64,000 bases of DNA from Arachis hypogaea (taxonomy: Eukaryota; Streptophyta; Magnoliopsida; Fabales; Fabaceae). Of this stretch, positions 21,123-31,923 are shown piece by piece. The notes beneath the pieces are model-generated. The model had not been told where the DNA came from. It worked only from the letters and a program-made list of their open reading frames with translations, and did not search any database. Numbering within the stretch: the first letter of the stretch is position 1; every line of letters begins with the position of its first letter. Both the position numbers and the translations under genes were made by a program. The stretch spans positions 90,058,745-90,122,744 of the forward strand of contig NC_092053.1 of NCBI RefSeq assembly GCF_003086295.3, read 5' to 3'.

Positions 21123-22832
21123 CAACACCAAACTTAAACCTTGCTTGTCCCCAAGCAAGAAAAGAATCATGCAATAAAGATTGACAATCCAAGGCAAGAA
21201 GAATAGCAACTCAATGTTCATGGTAAGCTAGTTTTCTAAGCATGCTACAATCACAAAAGAAATGTAAATGATTGATGCTTCCATCTAGCTCAATTTATGA
21301 AATCGTTTTCTTATATTTCTTCCTTGAAACAAGCTTTTGATTTTCTTATTAGCTTCTCCTTTTGGGTGCTTTGCCCCATGAGTTGATAACAAAGCTACGA
21401 CTTCTAAATGCTTTGTTTTCAAGTATTACCACTTGATACATAAGCACCACAAGCATTTGATTAGAGGACTTCATTAAGCTCATTTTTCTTTTCTTTTCTT
21501 GACTCTCTAATCATTGATGCTCAGAGCCTTGAGCTTTGAGGGAGTGCTTTTGCACTTTGAGCCTAACCTTGACTTCTAAGTGTTTTATTTTCAAGCATTT
21601 GGCTTGATACATAAACACCACAAGTACTTAACAAATGAATTGCCATTGGTACTCAGAGCCTTCAGCTTTCTCATTCTTTCCCTTTTTCTTTTCTTGCTTT
21701 ATTTTGCATTTGCTTCTTCAAGGTTTTCATGATTTTAAAAGATTTCACAAAATTTTCTAGATGAAAACTTCAATTAAATAAAATCTGATGCAATTGAGCA
21801 ACAATTAATCATACTAGCTTTCCAATACTTGTATGCACATGCTAAACTCTTCTTTAGTTCCTTGTTTGTTTATGATCATGATGCTTTACTGCTTTTGAAT
21901 TCACAAAACTCAAGTTGGTAATCACAATGGCACAGCACCATGTTGCAATTTAGAAATCAAACTATGCCTTTTCATACACACATGCATACAGAGAAGGTAA
22001 AGACAATCATGCAGTTTATAGTGCTTGAAACAAATAAGAGGAAAAGGAACTTTACAACCTTGTAGTTCATCTTTTCTATTGTTGTCATTTTCCTCCCATT
22101 CTCCTCCTTCCCATACCAAACTCAGAATGCTTGCTCATCCTCAAGCAACTATTAGAACCGTGGCTATGGGGCTAAGATGGATCATGAATGTCTTACACAA
22201 GAAATGTTAGTAGTACATGTGTTTCAAGCAAGCAAATTAAAGATAATAATCACGGCACAAGAGACAGAGACATTGTGATTGCAAGCTTAAGAAGGTGAGC
22301 ATAATACTTTGCATAAAGAATAAGTGGCACACCAAACTTAGTGTGACACTTTCACTTGGAATTGATGCAAGTATCTTGTAAGGATTGGAAGCAAATTTTG
22401 TTGCATAGCAACACCAAACTTAGAATGCAATCCTATGTCAATTTATTTGAACTAAAACTAAACAAAAGAAACTGTTATATGTTAAATACAATCACCAAAT
22501 GAAGAGTCTGTTATGAATAAGGATGTCTTGGTGATGTATTAACAAAAACAGTTAATGAAGGAAAGCATTAAAAATAAGTAAATAAATGAAACAAAGAGAA
22601 AACAAAAATTATCCAACTAAGAAGAAAAATAACACTGTAAAAGGCAATATGATTATGCAGACAAGTGATGTTGCTGGATTCATTGCATAGAAAATTAAGT
22701 GGCACACCAAACTTAGAATCTTAGCGTGACACTTCATGTAGAATTAATGCAATCATCCAAACGGGATTGAAAACAATTTGTTGCAAGGCAACACCAAACT
22801 TAGAATGTGATCATATGCCAATTTATTGAAAT
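21123..22832 (-). mobile_element. B2 3' internal region
   Basis: Noncoding. On the minus strand it has the hairpin CTTGCTTGGGGACAAGCAAG next to the LTR (21140-21159), the second hairpin TTGCTTGAGGATGAGCAAG (about 22129-22147), and several ACACCAAACTTA words (22332, 22412, 22707 and 22791). It is collinear with B3, B4, B6 and B8. Confidence 0.75.
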
Positions 22833-24104
22833 TTAAACAAAGCAAGGAGAAGAAATGTACCTACTGTCTACCTGTTTTTTTACTTTCTTCCTCTTCTTCC
22901 AGTTTGTTAAGAGGAATGACCTCAAGGGAGGAGAAGATTCAGCTATTGCCCCCTGTCTTGGTCTCTCCTCAGCAAGCTTCCTTGTGAAATTGGCTTGATT
23001 GATCTTGCTTGCTGGATCAGGGGGAGGATTATTTGCAGTTGACCTTCTCATGAATGTTGTCCTTGGTATCTTGGTCACAATCATCTTCTTGGTGCTTTTG
23101 TTAATTGCCTTCACTTCCTTGAATTTATGACTTGGTTGCTGTGTGATTGTTGGAGTTTTGTCTTCATCAAGAGTCTCTTGCAATGGTGGTTCTGTGGATT
23201 CTTCCTTCATGTACTTCTCTGCTTCACTTGAGTTTGGAATTCTTTGGTTGTCTTTCTCACTTTCTTGCTCTTCCACTTCCTCTTTTACACTCAACATTTG
23301 TTTTAATAGCTCTTTTATGGAGGAGGTTTGTTGATCTTCTCAAGCTTTCTTCATCTCCTCTTCATACTTTTCAATCATGGATTCAAGTGTTGAGGCGTTT
23401 TGGTCCAGGGAAATTTGTGAGAGTTGTGATTCTTCATGTTCCTTTGTCATCTCAAGTGTAGTTTCATTTTTAACCACCTCATTCTTCATTAAAAATCCAC
23501 TTGACTCAGTAGCCTCTTCCTCTTGTTTTTCCTCCTTCTTCATTGCACTTTCACTTGACATAAGGACCTTTTGTTCTTGTTTTTCCACTTCCTCTCCCAC
23601 AGATTGATTTTTACTGTTTAATAGTTCTAAGTGTTTCCTTATGTTCTCCAGGTGCTCATTCGTCCTCTGACGGATGATTTCTTCCCTTTTCCAGGCTTTC
23701 ATTGCCTCCTCCTCATTTTTTTTGAACATGGACTCAAGCTCTGAAAACCTTGAGTGGTTCATGGAAGTTTGTGTGGGTGGTGAGTTTTGAAAGGGGCTTT
23801 CGGTTGAAGTATGGTCAAGTGATGATATCTTTGGATGAATATCATATGGAGCACTAGAATTCCCTTCCCAGCCACCATTAGAATCATGACTTGCATCATT
23901 TTGTGGTGGAGGGAAATATCCCATATGATTTTCTTTCTCATCTTGTGGTTCTGAAGCATAGCTCCATGAATTGGAGTGCCCAGAATTTGAAGTTTCTTGG
24001 TGATATTCCCAACCACCATTAGAGATTGGTGATGGTGGGTGATATCCCATAAAATTTTGTTTGACCATAAGATGAGTTGAACTCCATTTGTATTTTGTAA
24101 ACAT
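22833..24104 (-). pseudogene. B2: type B unknown ORF with one stop
   Basis: ATG 24104 on the minus strand begins MFTKYKWSSTHLMVKQ, as in B4. The frame is open to about 23340, where TGG (Trp in the AWEDQQ motif of other copies) has become TGA. It then reopens to 22833. The last codons differ from B4 because of an A-run length change near 22875. The protein is Glu/Lys-rich and coiled-coil-like with a basic tail. It belongs to the same subfamily as B3-B6 and B8. A truncated product of about 255 aa could be made. Confidence 0.75.
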
Positions 24105-24254
24105 CAATGAAATTTGAAATTCATGTCATAGAGAAAGAATTTCTTAGTGAGGCAATAACTCAAACACCTTGGTTTCAACTTAGAACAGAGAACAAAAATA
24201 AAGAAAATGCTTGATCTAGACTTCTCACCCACTTAATCATTGTTGATCTAATCA

Positions 24255-24273
24255 ATCCCCGGCAACGGCGCCA
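24255..24273 (-). other. PBS of B2
   Basis: Exact tRNA-Asp complement on the minus strand. Confidence 0.9.
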
Positions 24274-24279
24274 AAAACT

Positions 24280-24322
24280 TGATGGATATTTTTGTGGAAA
24301 AACGAATTTCTCCAAAACACCC
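24280..24322 (-). mobile_element. LTR tip, remnant of the B2 5' LTR
   Basis: TGATGGATATTTTTGTGG to CCAAAACACCC are the last 43 bases of a first-type LTR end, in reverse. The rest of the 5' LTR is replaced by plus-strand LTR sequence from about 24323. Confidence 0.8.
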
Positions 24323-25498
24323 AAAAGTTTGACCCCAAACTTTTGCCCCAAGGTTGATATCAGCAAAAGAGGGTGGCTGATGTGAAAAGTTGGAGTAAAA
24401 GTTTGCCTCAAACTTTTACTCAAACTTTTACTCAAGCTTTTAAGATTCACAACCCGGTTCACATTGGTTCTCTCTCCAACTCCAAGAGCAATCAACCAAG
24501 GCCTCTATCAACCCAATTCCATCAAGAGCAAGGGCCCAGTTGACACCACTCAAAGGCACAAGAGATAGTTAGAATAGAAATTTCATTTTAATTGTAATTT
24601 GTTTTGAATTTCATTTTCATTTTGTAAAAATGCCTATAAATAGGCATCTGTTTCATTTTATTTAGGAGGCGAGTTCCACTAAGGAGCATTAGGAATATAG
24701 AACTCTCTCTCTTTAGTTTTTCTTTTTGTTTTAAATCTTGGGTTGAGAATTGAAGAAATTCTGTTTCAATCTCACCTTGAGAATTCTCTCTGTTTTCTTC
24801 TACAAAATTTCAGTGAATTAAGGATTTGAATCAACACTCTGTTTATTGCTTTCATCTTCATTTCTTTTGCAAATTGTTCTTTATTGGATCAAGGAAGGAA
24901 TTGAGATCTAGACTTGGTCTCTAGTCTCATCCAACCCCTGAGATCTTCAATTTCCTTTAGTTATTGCAATTGTGCTGCATTTCACTTTCTGTTTGGTTCT
25001 TCAATTTAATTTACATTAAGCTTACTGCAAATCTCATTTACATTTCCTGCACAATTTTAAATTCCTCTGCAATTGCTCTAAATTCTGATTCACTGAAATT
25101 TTGCTTCTCTATTTACATTGCTCTCAGTTTACTTTCCAGCAATTTAAATTTCCAGTTGCGTGATCTATTGTTCTCTTTAATTTCCAGCACCTACTCCCCT
25201 TTAATTTCATGCAATTTACATTTCTTGCAATTTAAGATTCTTGGAATTTACATTTCTTGCCCTTTAAGTTACTTGCAATTTTACTTTCTGCACTTTATAA
25301 TTCCTGCAAGTTTACATTCTGTTGGCTTCAATTGTCACTCAAATCACTCAATGTTAGCTTGACTAAACTAATCACCCACTAAAGTTGCTTGATCCATCAA
25401 TCCCTGTGGGATCGACCTCACTCCCATGAGTTTTATTACTTGATGCGACCCGGTACACTTGCCGGTGAGTTTTGTGTCGGATCGTTTTCCGCACATCA
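24323..25498 (+). mobile_element. L3: LTR fragment, 5' LTR of B3
   Basis: It begins inside U3 at AAAAGTTTGACCCCAAAC, has its own TATA box (24635-24642, TGCCTATAAATAGGCA palindrome), and ends CGCACATCA. The first 1.2 kb of the LTR is missing. U3 wording at the start matches L4, while the part after 24430 matches L5, so it is also a mosaic. Confidence 0.8.
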
Positions 25499-25504
25499 AG
25501 TTTT

Positions 25505-25523
25505 TGGCGCCGTTGCCGGGGAT
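25505..25523 (+). other. PBS of B3
   Basis: Exact tRNA-Asp complement. Confidence 0.9.
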
Positions 25524-25727
25524 TGATTAGATCAACAATGATTAAGTGGGTGAGAAGTCTAGATCAAGCATTTTCTTTATTTTTGTTCTCTGTTCTAAGT
25601 TGAAACCAAGGTGTTTGAGTTATTGACTCACTAAGAAATTCTTTCTCTATGACATGAATTTCAAATTTCATTGATGTTTACAAAATACAAATGGAGTTCA
25701 ACTCATCTTATGGTTAAATAAAATTTT

Positions 25728-26903
25728 ATGGGATATCACCCACCATCACCAATCTCTAATGGTGGTTGGGAATATCACCAAGAAACTTCAAATTCTGGGC
25801 ACTCCAATTCATGGAGCTATGCTTCAGAACCACAAGATGAGAAAGAAAATCATATGGGATATTTCCCTCCACCACAAAATGATGCAAGTCATGATTCTAA
25901 TGGTGGCTGGGAAGGGAATTCTAGTGCTCCATATGATATTCATCCAAAGATATCATCACTTGACCATACTTCAACCGAAAGCCCCTTTCAAAACTCACCA
26001 CCCACACAAACTTCCATGAACCACTCAAGGCTTTCAGAGCTTGAGTCCATGTTCAAAAAAAATGAGGAGGAGGCAATGAAAGCCTGGAAAAGGGAAGAAA
26101 TCATCCGTCAGAGGACGAATGAGCACCTGGAGAACATAAGGAAACACTTAGAACCATCAAACAGTAAAAATCAATCTGTGGGAGAGGAAGTGGAAAAACA
26201 AGAACAAAAGGTCCTTATGTCAAGTGAAAGTGCAATGAAGAAGGAGGAAAAACAAGAGGAAGAGGCTACTGAGTCAGGTGGATTTTTAATGAAGAATGAG
26301 GTGGTTAAAAATGAAACTACACTTGAGATGACAAAGGAACATGAAGAATCACAACTCTCACAAATTTCTCTGGACCAAAACGCCTCAACACTTGAATCCA
26401 TGATTGAAAGGTATGAAGAGGAGATGAAGAAAGCTTGGGAAGATCAACAAACCTCCTCCATAAAAGAGCTATTAAAACAAATGTTGAGTGTAAAAGAGGA
26501 AGTGGAGGAGCAAGAAAGTGAAGAAGTCATTCCAAACTCAAGTGAGGCAGAGAAGTACATAAAGGAGGAGTTCATGGAACCACCAATACAAGAGACTCTT
26601 GATGAAAAGAAGACTCCAACAATCACACAACCACTAAGACTTGGATTCAAAGAAGTGAAGGCAATTAACAAAAGCACCAAGAAGAGGATTGTGACCAAAC
26701 TACCAAGGACAACATTCAAGAGGAGGTCAACCACAAGCAATCCAACCCCTGGACCAATAGCAAGCAAGCTCAATCAAGCCATGTACAAAAGAAAGCTTGC
26801 TGAGGAGAGACCAAGACAGGGGGTAATAGCTGAATCTTCTCCTCCTTTGAAGTCATTTCTCTTAACAAATTGGAAGAAGAGGAAGAAAGTAAAGAACAAG
26901 TAG
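25728..26903 (+). CDS. B3: type B unknown ORF, N-terminally shortened
   Basis: 391 aa from ATG 25728. The upstream start used in B4 (ATG 25674 here) is cut off by TAA 25719, a CAA-to-TAA change, so only the first 18 residues are lost if translation restarts at 25728. Features: two MGYxPP...NGGWE units near the N-terminus, a charged middle with likely coiled coils around residues 100-145 and 205-275, then Pro/Thr-rich and basic regions ending in KKRKKVKNK. Very close to B4 and B8. No known domain. I cannot say whether it is expressed. Confidence 0.65.
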   Translation: MGYHPPSPISNGGWEYHQETSNSGHSNSWSYASEPQDEKENHMGYFPPPQNDASHDSNGGWEGNSSAPYDIHPKISSLDHTSTESPFQNSPPTQTSMNHSRLSELESMFKKNEEEAMKAWKREEIIRQRTNEHLENIRKHLEPSNSKNQSVGEEVEKQEQKVLMSSESAMKKEEKQEEEATESGGFLMKNEVVKNETTLEMTKEHEESQLSQISLDQNASTLESMIERYEEEMKKAWEDQQTSSIKELLKQMLSVKEEVEEQESEEVIPNSSEAEKYIKEEFMEPPIQETLDEKKTPTITQPLRLGFKEVKAINKSTKKRIVTKLPRTTFKRRSTTSNPTPGPIASKLNQAMYKRKLAEERPRQGVIAESSPPLKSFLLTNWKKRKKVKNK

Positions 26904-28647
26904 ACAGTAGGTACATTTCTTTTCCTTACTTTGTTTAAATTTCAATAAATTGGCATATGGTTACATTCTAAGTTTGGTGTTGCCCTGCAACAAACTGTTT
27001 TCCATCTTCATGGATGATTGCATCAATTTTACATGAAAGTGACACACCAAGATTCTAAGTTTGGTGTGCTACCTATTTTTCTATGCAAATCAATCCAGCA
27101 ACATCACTTGTCTGCATAATCATATTGCCTTTTACAGTGTTATTTTTATTCTTAGTTGGATAATTTTTGTTTTCTCTTTGTTTCATTTATTTACTTGTTT
27201 TTAATACTTTCCTTCATTAACTGTTTTTGTTAATACATCACCAAGACATCCTTATTCATAATAGACTCTTCATTTGGTGATTGTATTTAACATATAACAG
27301 TTTCTTTTGTTTAGATTTAGTTCAAATAAATTGACATATGGTTGAATTCTAAGTTTGGTATTGCTATGCAACAAAATTTAGTTCCAATTCTTACAAGATA
27401 CTTGCATTAATTCCAAGTGAAAGTGTCACACTAAGTTTGGTGTGCCACTTATCTTTTATGCAATGTATTGTGCTCACCTTCTTAAGTTTGCAATCACAAT
27501 ATCTCTGTCTCTTGTGCCTTGATTATTATCTTTAATTTTGCTTGCTTAAAACACATGTGCTACTAACATTTCATTGTGTAAGACATTCATGATACATCTT
27601 AGCCCCATGGCCATTGTTCTAATTGTTGCTTGAGGATGAGCAAGTATTCTGAGTTTGGCAAGGGAAGGAGGAAGAATAGAGGAAAAAGGACAACAATAAT
27701 GAAGATGAACTGCAAGGTTGTAGAGTTCCTTTTCTCCTCATTTGTTTCAAGCACTATAAACTGCATGATTGTCTTTACCTTCTCCGTATGCATGTGTGTA
27801 TGAAAAGGCATAGTTTGATTTCTAAATTGCAACATGGTGTTGTGCCATTATGATTACCAACTTGAGTTTTGTGAATTCAAAAGCAGTAAAGCATCATGAT
27901 CATAAACAAACAAGGAACTAAAGAAGAGTTTAGCATGTGCATACAAGTATTGGAAAGCTAGTATGATTAATTGTTGCTCAATTGCATTGGATTTTATTGA
28001 AGTTTTCATCTAGAACATTTTGTGAAATCTTTTAAAATCATGAAAACCTTGAAGAAGCAAATGCAAAATAAAGCAAGAAAAGAAAAAGGGAAAGAATGAG
28101 AAAGCTGAAGGCTCTGAGTACCAATGGCAATTCATTTGTTAAGTACTTGTGGTGTTTATGTATCAAGCCAAATGCTTGAAAACAAAACACTTAGAAGTCA
28201 AGGTTAGGCTCAAAGTGCAAAAGCACTCCCTCAAAGCTCAAGGCTCTGAGCATCAATGATTAGAGAGTCAAGAAAAGAAAAGAAAAATGAGCTTAATGAA
28301 GTCCTCTAATCAAATGCTTGTGGTGCTTATGTATCAAGTGGTAATACTTGAAAACAAAGCATTTAGAAGTCGTAGCTTTGTTATTAACTCATGGGGCAAA
28401 GCACCCAAAAGGAGAACCTAATAAGAAAATCAAAAGCTTGTTTCAAGGAAGAAATATAAGAAAAAGATTTCATAAATTGAGCTAGATGGAAGCATCAATC
28501 ATTTACATTTCTTTTGTGATTGTAGCATGCTTAGAAAACTAGCTTACCATGAACATTGAGTTGCTATTCTTCTTGCCTTGGATTGTCAATCTTTATTGCA
28601 TGATTCTTTTCTTGCTTGGGGACAAGCAAGGTTTAAGTTTGGTGTTG
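26904..28647 (+). mobile_element. B3 3' internal region and polypurine tract
   Basis: Noncoding, with TAAGTTTGGTGT words near 26969, 27056, 27351 and 27432. The second hairpin (TTGCTTGAGGATGAGCAAG) is near 27627, and the terminal hairpin CTTGCTTGGGGACAAGCAAG is at 28611-28630. GTTTAAGTTTGGTGTTG then abuts the LTR. Confidence 0.75.
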
Positions 28648-30518
28648 TGATGACAAGTCATCTTAGCCTAGTTTCACTAGCCTTTTTCTTTTGTTTTCAA
28701 TTGAATTATGCACTTTCTTAAGCCATAAGCAAGCCAATTGGGTAGATTTTCATGTTTCCTTTGATTTAATCAACCATGTATGAATTAATGCAATTTCATG
28801 AGGTTTTATGCTATAATTGTCACATATTATGAAAGAATGAATATCTCATGATTTTGAGCATAGCTTTGATGTGTTTGGTTGATTAATGATAGGCGAAGAA
28901 AGCTTGGAGAAAGGTTGAAGCAAGAAGGAATGGCTAGGAGGAAGAGAGGACAAAAAGTTTGAGCAAAAGTTTGCCTCAAAACTTTAGCTCAAACTTTTGG
29001 ATTAATTGAAAATGAACCAGGGAGCAAAAAGCTGGACCAAAAGTTTGCCTCAAACTTTTGTGCAAACTTTTGGGCAAACAGCTGGAGCAAAAGTTTGCCT
29101 CAAACTTTTGTTGCAAACTTTTGGGCAAAAAGCTGGAGCAAAAGTTTGCCTCAAACTTTTTGGCAAACTTTTGGCATCACAAATCAACACCCTGGAGAGC
29201 AAAAGTGTGCGCCAACGTTAGCCTCAAACTTTTTGGCAAACGTTGGCGCATGAACAACACACCCTGGAGAGCAAAAGTTTGCGCCAACGTTAGCCTCTAA
29301 CTTTTTGGCTAAAGTTGGCGCCATGAGTGTGCAAGGGGAGGCCAACGTTGGAGCAAAAGTTTGACCCCAAACTTTTGCCCCAATGTTGATATCAGCAAAA
29401 GAGGGTGGCTGATGTGAAAAGTTGGAGTAAAAGTTTGCCTCAAACTTTTACTCAAACTTTTACTCAAGCTTTCATGATTCCAAACCCGGTTCAATTCGGT
29501 TCTTCTCTAAACTCCAAGAGCAATCAACCAAGGCCTCTATCAACCCAATTCCATCAAGAGCAGAGGCCCAATTGAAGGCTTGAGGACCATTTGAAGAAAG
29601 TGTATAAATAGCATAGGATTTAAGTTTTTCGGAGAGCTTCCTTTTTAGAATTTTTCAATACTTGCAGCAGAGAGCTCATTTTACATTCTAGCATTGTTAT
29701 TTTAATTCAAGAGAATTGGGCAGGAGAATTGATCTCTCTTCTTCCTTGTTCTTGCCCAGCACTCTTTAATTTTCTTGCTTCGGATCTTGGGTGGAGAATT
29801 GAAGAACTTCTGTTTCAATCTCACCTTGGGATCTTGTTTAATTCTCTGCTTAATTAAATTTCAGTTTCTGTTACTTGCTCTCTCATCTACTTTCTCTGCA
29901 ATTTATATTTCCTTTGCAATTACTCTTGTTGGATCTAGGAAGGCATTGAGATCTAGACTTGGTTATCTAGTCTCTTGAGTCCTGAGATCTGAATTCCAAT
30001 TTTACATCCTCTGTTGAATGTTTTTCAATCTCATTCACATTTCTGTTTTAAGATCCGGTTCGATTCAAGTCACCCTTTACTTCTCTATTTGTTGCAATTT
30101 ACTTTTCCTTGTTTAAATTCTGCAAATCCAATTCCCAATTCCCTTTACAATTCAAGCCATTTACATTTCTTGCACTTTAAGATTCTGCAATTTACATTTC
30201 TTGTGTTCTAAGTTTCTGCCATTTAATTTCTTGTTCTTTAAGATTCAACACTTTAAATTTCAGTTCTCTTTAATTTCATGCCAATTACCCATTCCCTTTA
30301 CTTTCTATGCAATTTAAATTCTGCAAATCACAAATCTCTCAACCAAATCTTGATTCGCTTGACTAAATCAACCACTAAACTAAAATTGCTCAATCCTTCA
30401 AACCCTGTGGGATCGACCTCACTCCCGTGAGTTATTATTACTTGATGCGACCCGGTGCACTTGCCGGTTAGCTTTGGGTGTTTTGGAGAAATTTGTTTTT
30501 CCACAAAAATACTCATCA
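28648..30518 (+). mobile_element. L4: short-type LTR shared by B3 and B4
   Basis: TGATGACAAG to ACTCATCA, 1871 bp. It is at once the 3' LTR of B3 and the 5' LTR of B4. It lacks the 500-bp central block with the three 200-bp repeats. TATA box at 29603-29610. Confidence 0.88.
29603..29610 (+). promoter_or_regulatory. L4 TATA box (candidate promoter of the intact B4 ORF)
   Basis: TATAAATA, about 1.1 kb upstream of ATG 30694. U5 and leader lie between. Confidence 0.55.
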
Positions 30519-30524
30519 AGTTTT

Positions 30525-30543
30525 TGGCGCCGTTGCCGGGGAT
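30525..30543 (+). other. PBS of B4
   Basis: Exact tRNA-Asp complement, six bases after the L4 end. Confidence 0.92.
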
Positions 30544-30693
30544 TGATTAGATCAACAATGATTAAGTGGGTGTGAAGTCTAGATCAAGCATTTTCTTTAT
30601 TTTTGTTCTCTATTCTAAGTTGAAACCAAGGTGCTTGAGTTATTGCCTCACTAAGAAATTCTTTCTCTATGACATGAATTTCAAATTTCATTG

Positions 30694-31923
30694 ATGTTTA
30701 CAAAATACAAATGGAGTTCAACTCATCTTATGGTCAAACAAAATTTTATGGGATATCACCCACCATCACCAATCTCTAATGGTGGTTGGGAATATCACCA
30801 AGAAACTTCAAATTCTGGGCACTCCAATTCATGGAGCTATGCTTCAGAACCACAAAATGAGAAAGAAAATCATATGGGATATTTCCCTACACCACAAAAT
30901 GATGCAAGTCATGATTCTAATGGTGGCTGGGAAGGGAATTCTAGTGCTCAATATGATATTCATCCAAAGATATCATCACTTGACCATACTTCAACCGAAA
31001 GCCCCTTTCAAAACTCACCACCCACACAAACTTCCATGAACCACTCAAGGCTTTTAGAGCTTGAGTCCATGTTCAAAAAAAATAAGGAGGAGGCAATGAA
31101 AGCCTGGAAAAGGGAAGAAATCATCCGTCAGAGGACGAATGAGCACCTGGAGAACATAAGGAAACACTTAGAACCATCAAACAGTAAAAATCAATCTGTG
31201 GGAGAGGAAGTGGAAAAACAAGAACAAAAGGTCCTTATGTCAAGTGAAAGTGCAATGAAGAAGGATGAAAGACAAGAGGAAGAGGCTACTGAGTCAAGTG
31301 GATTTTTAATGAAGAATGAGGTGGTTAAAAATGAAACTACACTTGAGATGACAAAGGAACATGAAGAATCACAACTCTCACAAATTTCCCTGGACCAAAA
31401 CGCCTCAACACTTGAATCCATGATTGAAAGGTATGAAGAGGAGATGAAGAAAGCTTGGGAAGATCAACAAACCTCCTCCATAAAAGAGCTATTAAAACAA
31501 ATGTTGAGTGTAAAAGAGGAAGTGGAGGAGCAAGAAAGGGAAGAAGTCATTCCAAACTCAAGTGAGGCAGAGAAGTACATAAAGGAGGAGTTCATGGAAC
31601 CACCAATACAAGAGACTCTTGATGAAAAGAAGACTCCAACAATCACACAACCACCAAGACTTGGATTCAAAGAAGTGAAGGCAATTAACAAAAGCACCAA
31701 GAAGAGGATTGTGACCAAACTACCAAGGACAACATTCAAGAGGAGGTCAACCACAAGCAATCCAACCCCTGGACCAATAGCAAGCAAGCTCAATCAAGCC
31801 ATGTACAAAAGAAAGCTTGCTGAGGAGAGACCAAGACAGGGGGTAATAGCTGAATCTTCTCCTTCTTTGAAGTCATTTCTCTTAACAAATTGGAAGAAGA
31901 GGAAGAAAGTAAAGAACAGGTAG
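30694..31923 (+). CDS. B4: intact type B ORF, unknown 409-aa protein
   Basis: The only undamaged copy in the window. ATG 30694 opens MFTKYKWSSTHLMVKQ. Residues 19-84 contain two units MGYxPxP...NGGWE. Residues 118-160 and about 225-290 are rich in Glu/Lys/Leu and look like coiled coils (LESMFKK, LESMIERYEEEMKKAW, IKELLKQMLSVKEEVEEQE). The C-terminal third is Pro/Thr-rich, then strongly basic (KKRIVTKLPRTTFKRRS and NWKKRKKVKNR), a possible nuclear or nucleic-acid-binding tail. It occupies the place of gag-pol between PBS and polypurine tract. No capsid, zinc finger, protease or RT. Plant databases hold similar Athila ORF1-like entries, but I know of no function. Retention of the frame across copies suggests past selection. 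Confidence 0.75.
   Translation: MFTKYKWSSTHLMVKQNFMGYHPPSPISNGGWEYHQETSNSGHSNSWSYASEPQNEKENHMGYFPTPQNDASHDSNGGWEGNSSAQYDIHPKISSLDHTSTESPFQNSPPTQTSMNHSRLLELESMFKKNKEEAMKAWKREEIIRQRTNEHLENIRKHLEPSNSKNQSVGEEVEKQEQKVLMSSESAMKKDERQEEEATESSGFLMKNEVVKNETTLEMTKEHEESQLSQISLDQNASTLESMIERYEEEMKKAWEDQQTSSIKELLKQMLSVKEEVEEQEREEVIPNSSEAEKYIKEEFMEPPIQETLDEKKTPTITQPPRLGFKEVKAINKSTKKRIVTKLPRTTFKRRSTTSNPTPGPIASKLNQAMYKRKLAEERPRQGVIAESSPSLKSFLLTNWKKRKKVKNR

Noticed and set aside
24255..24273. PBS matches as pieces of tRNA-Asp genes
   Set aside because: Only the last 19 bases match and no tRNA body lies beside them. Position next to LTR ends identifies primer-binding sites.
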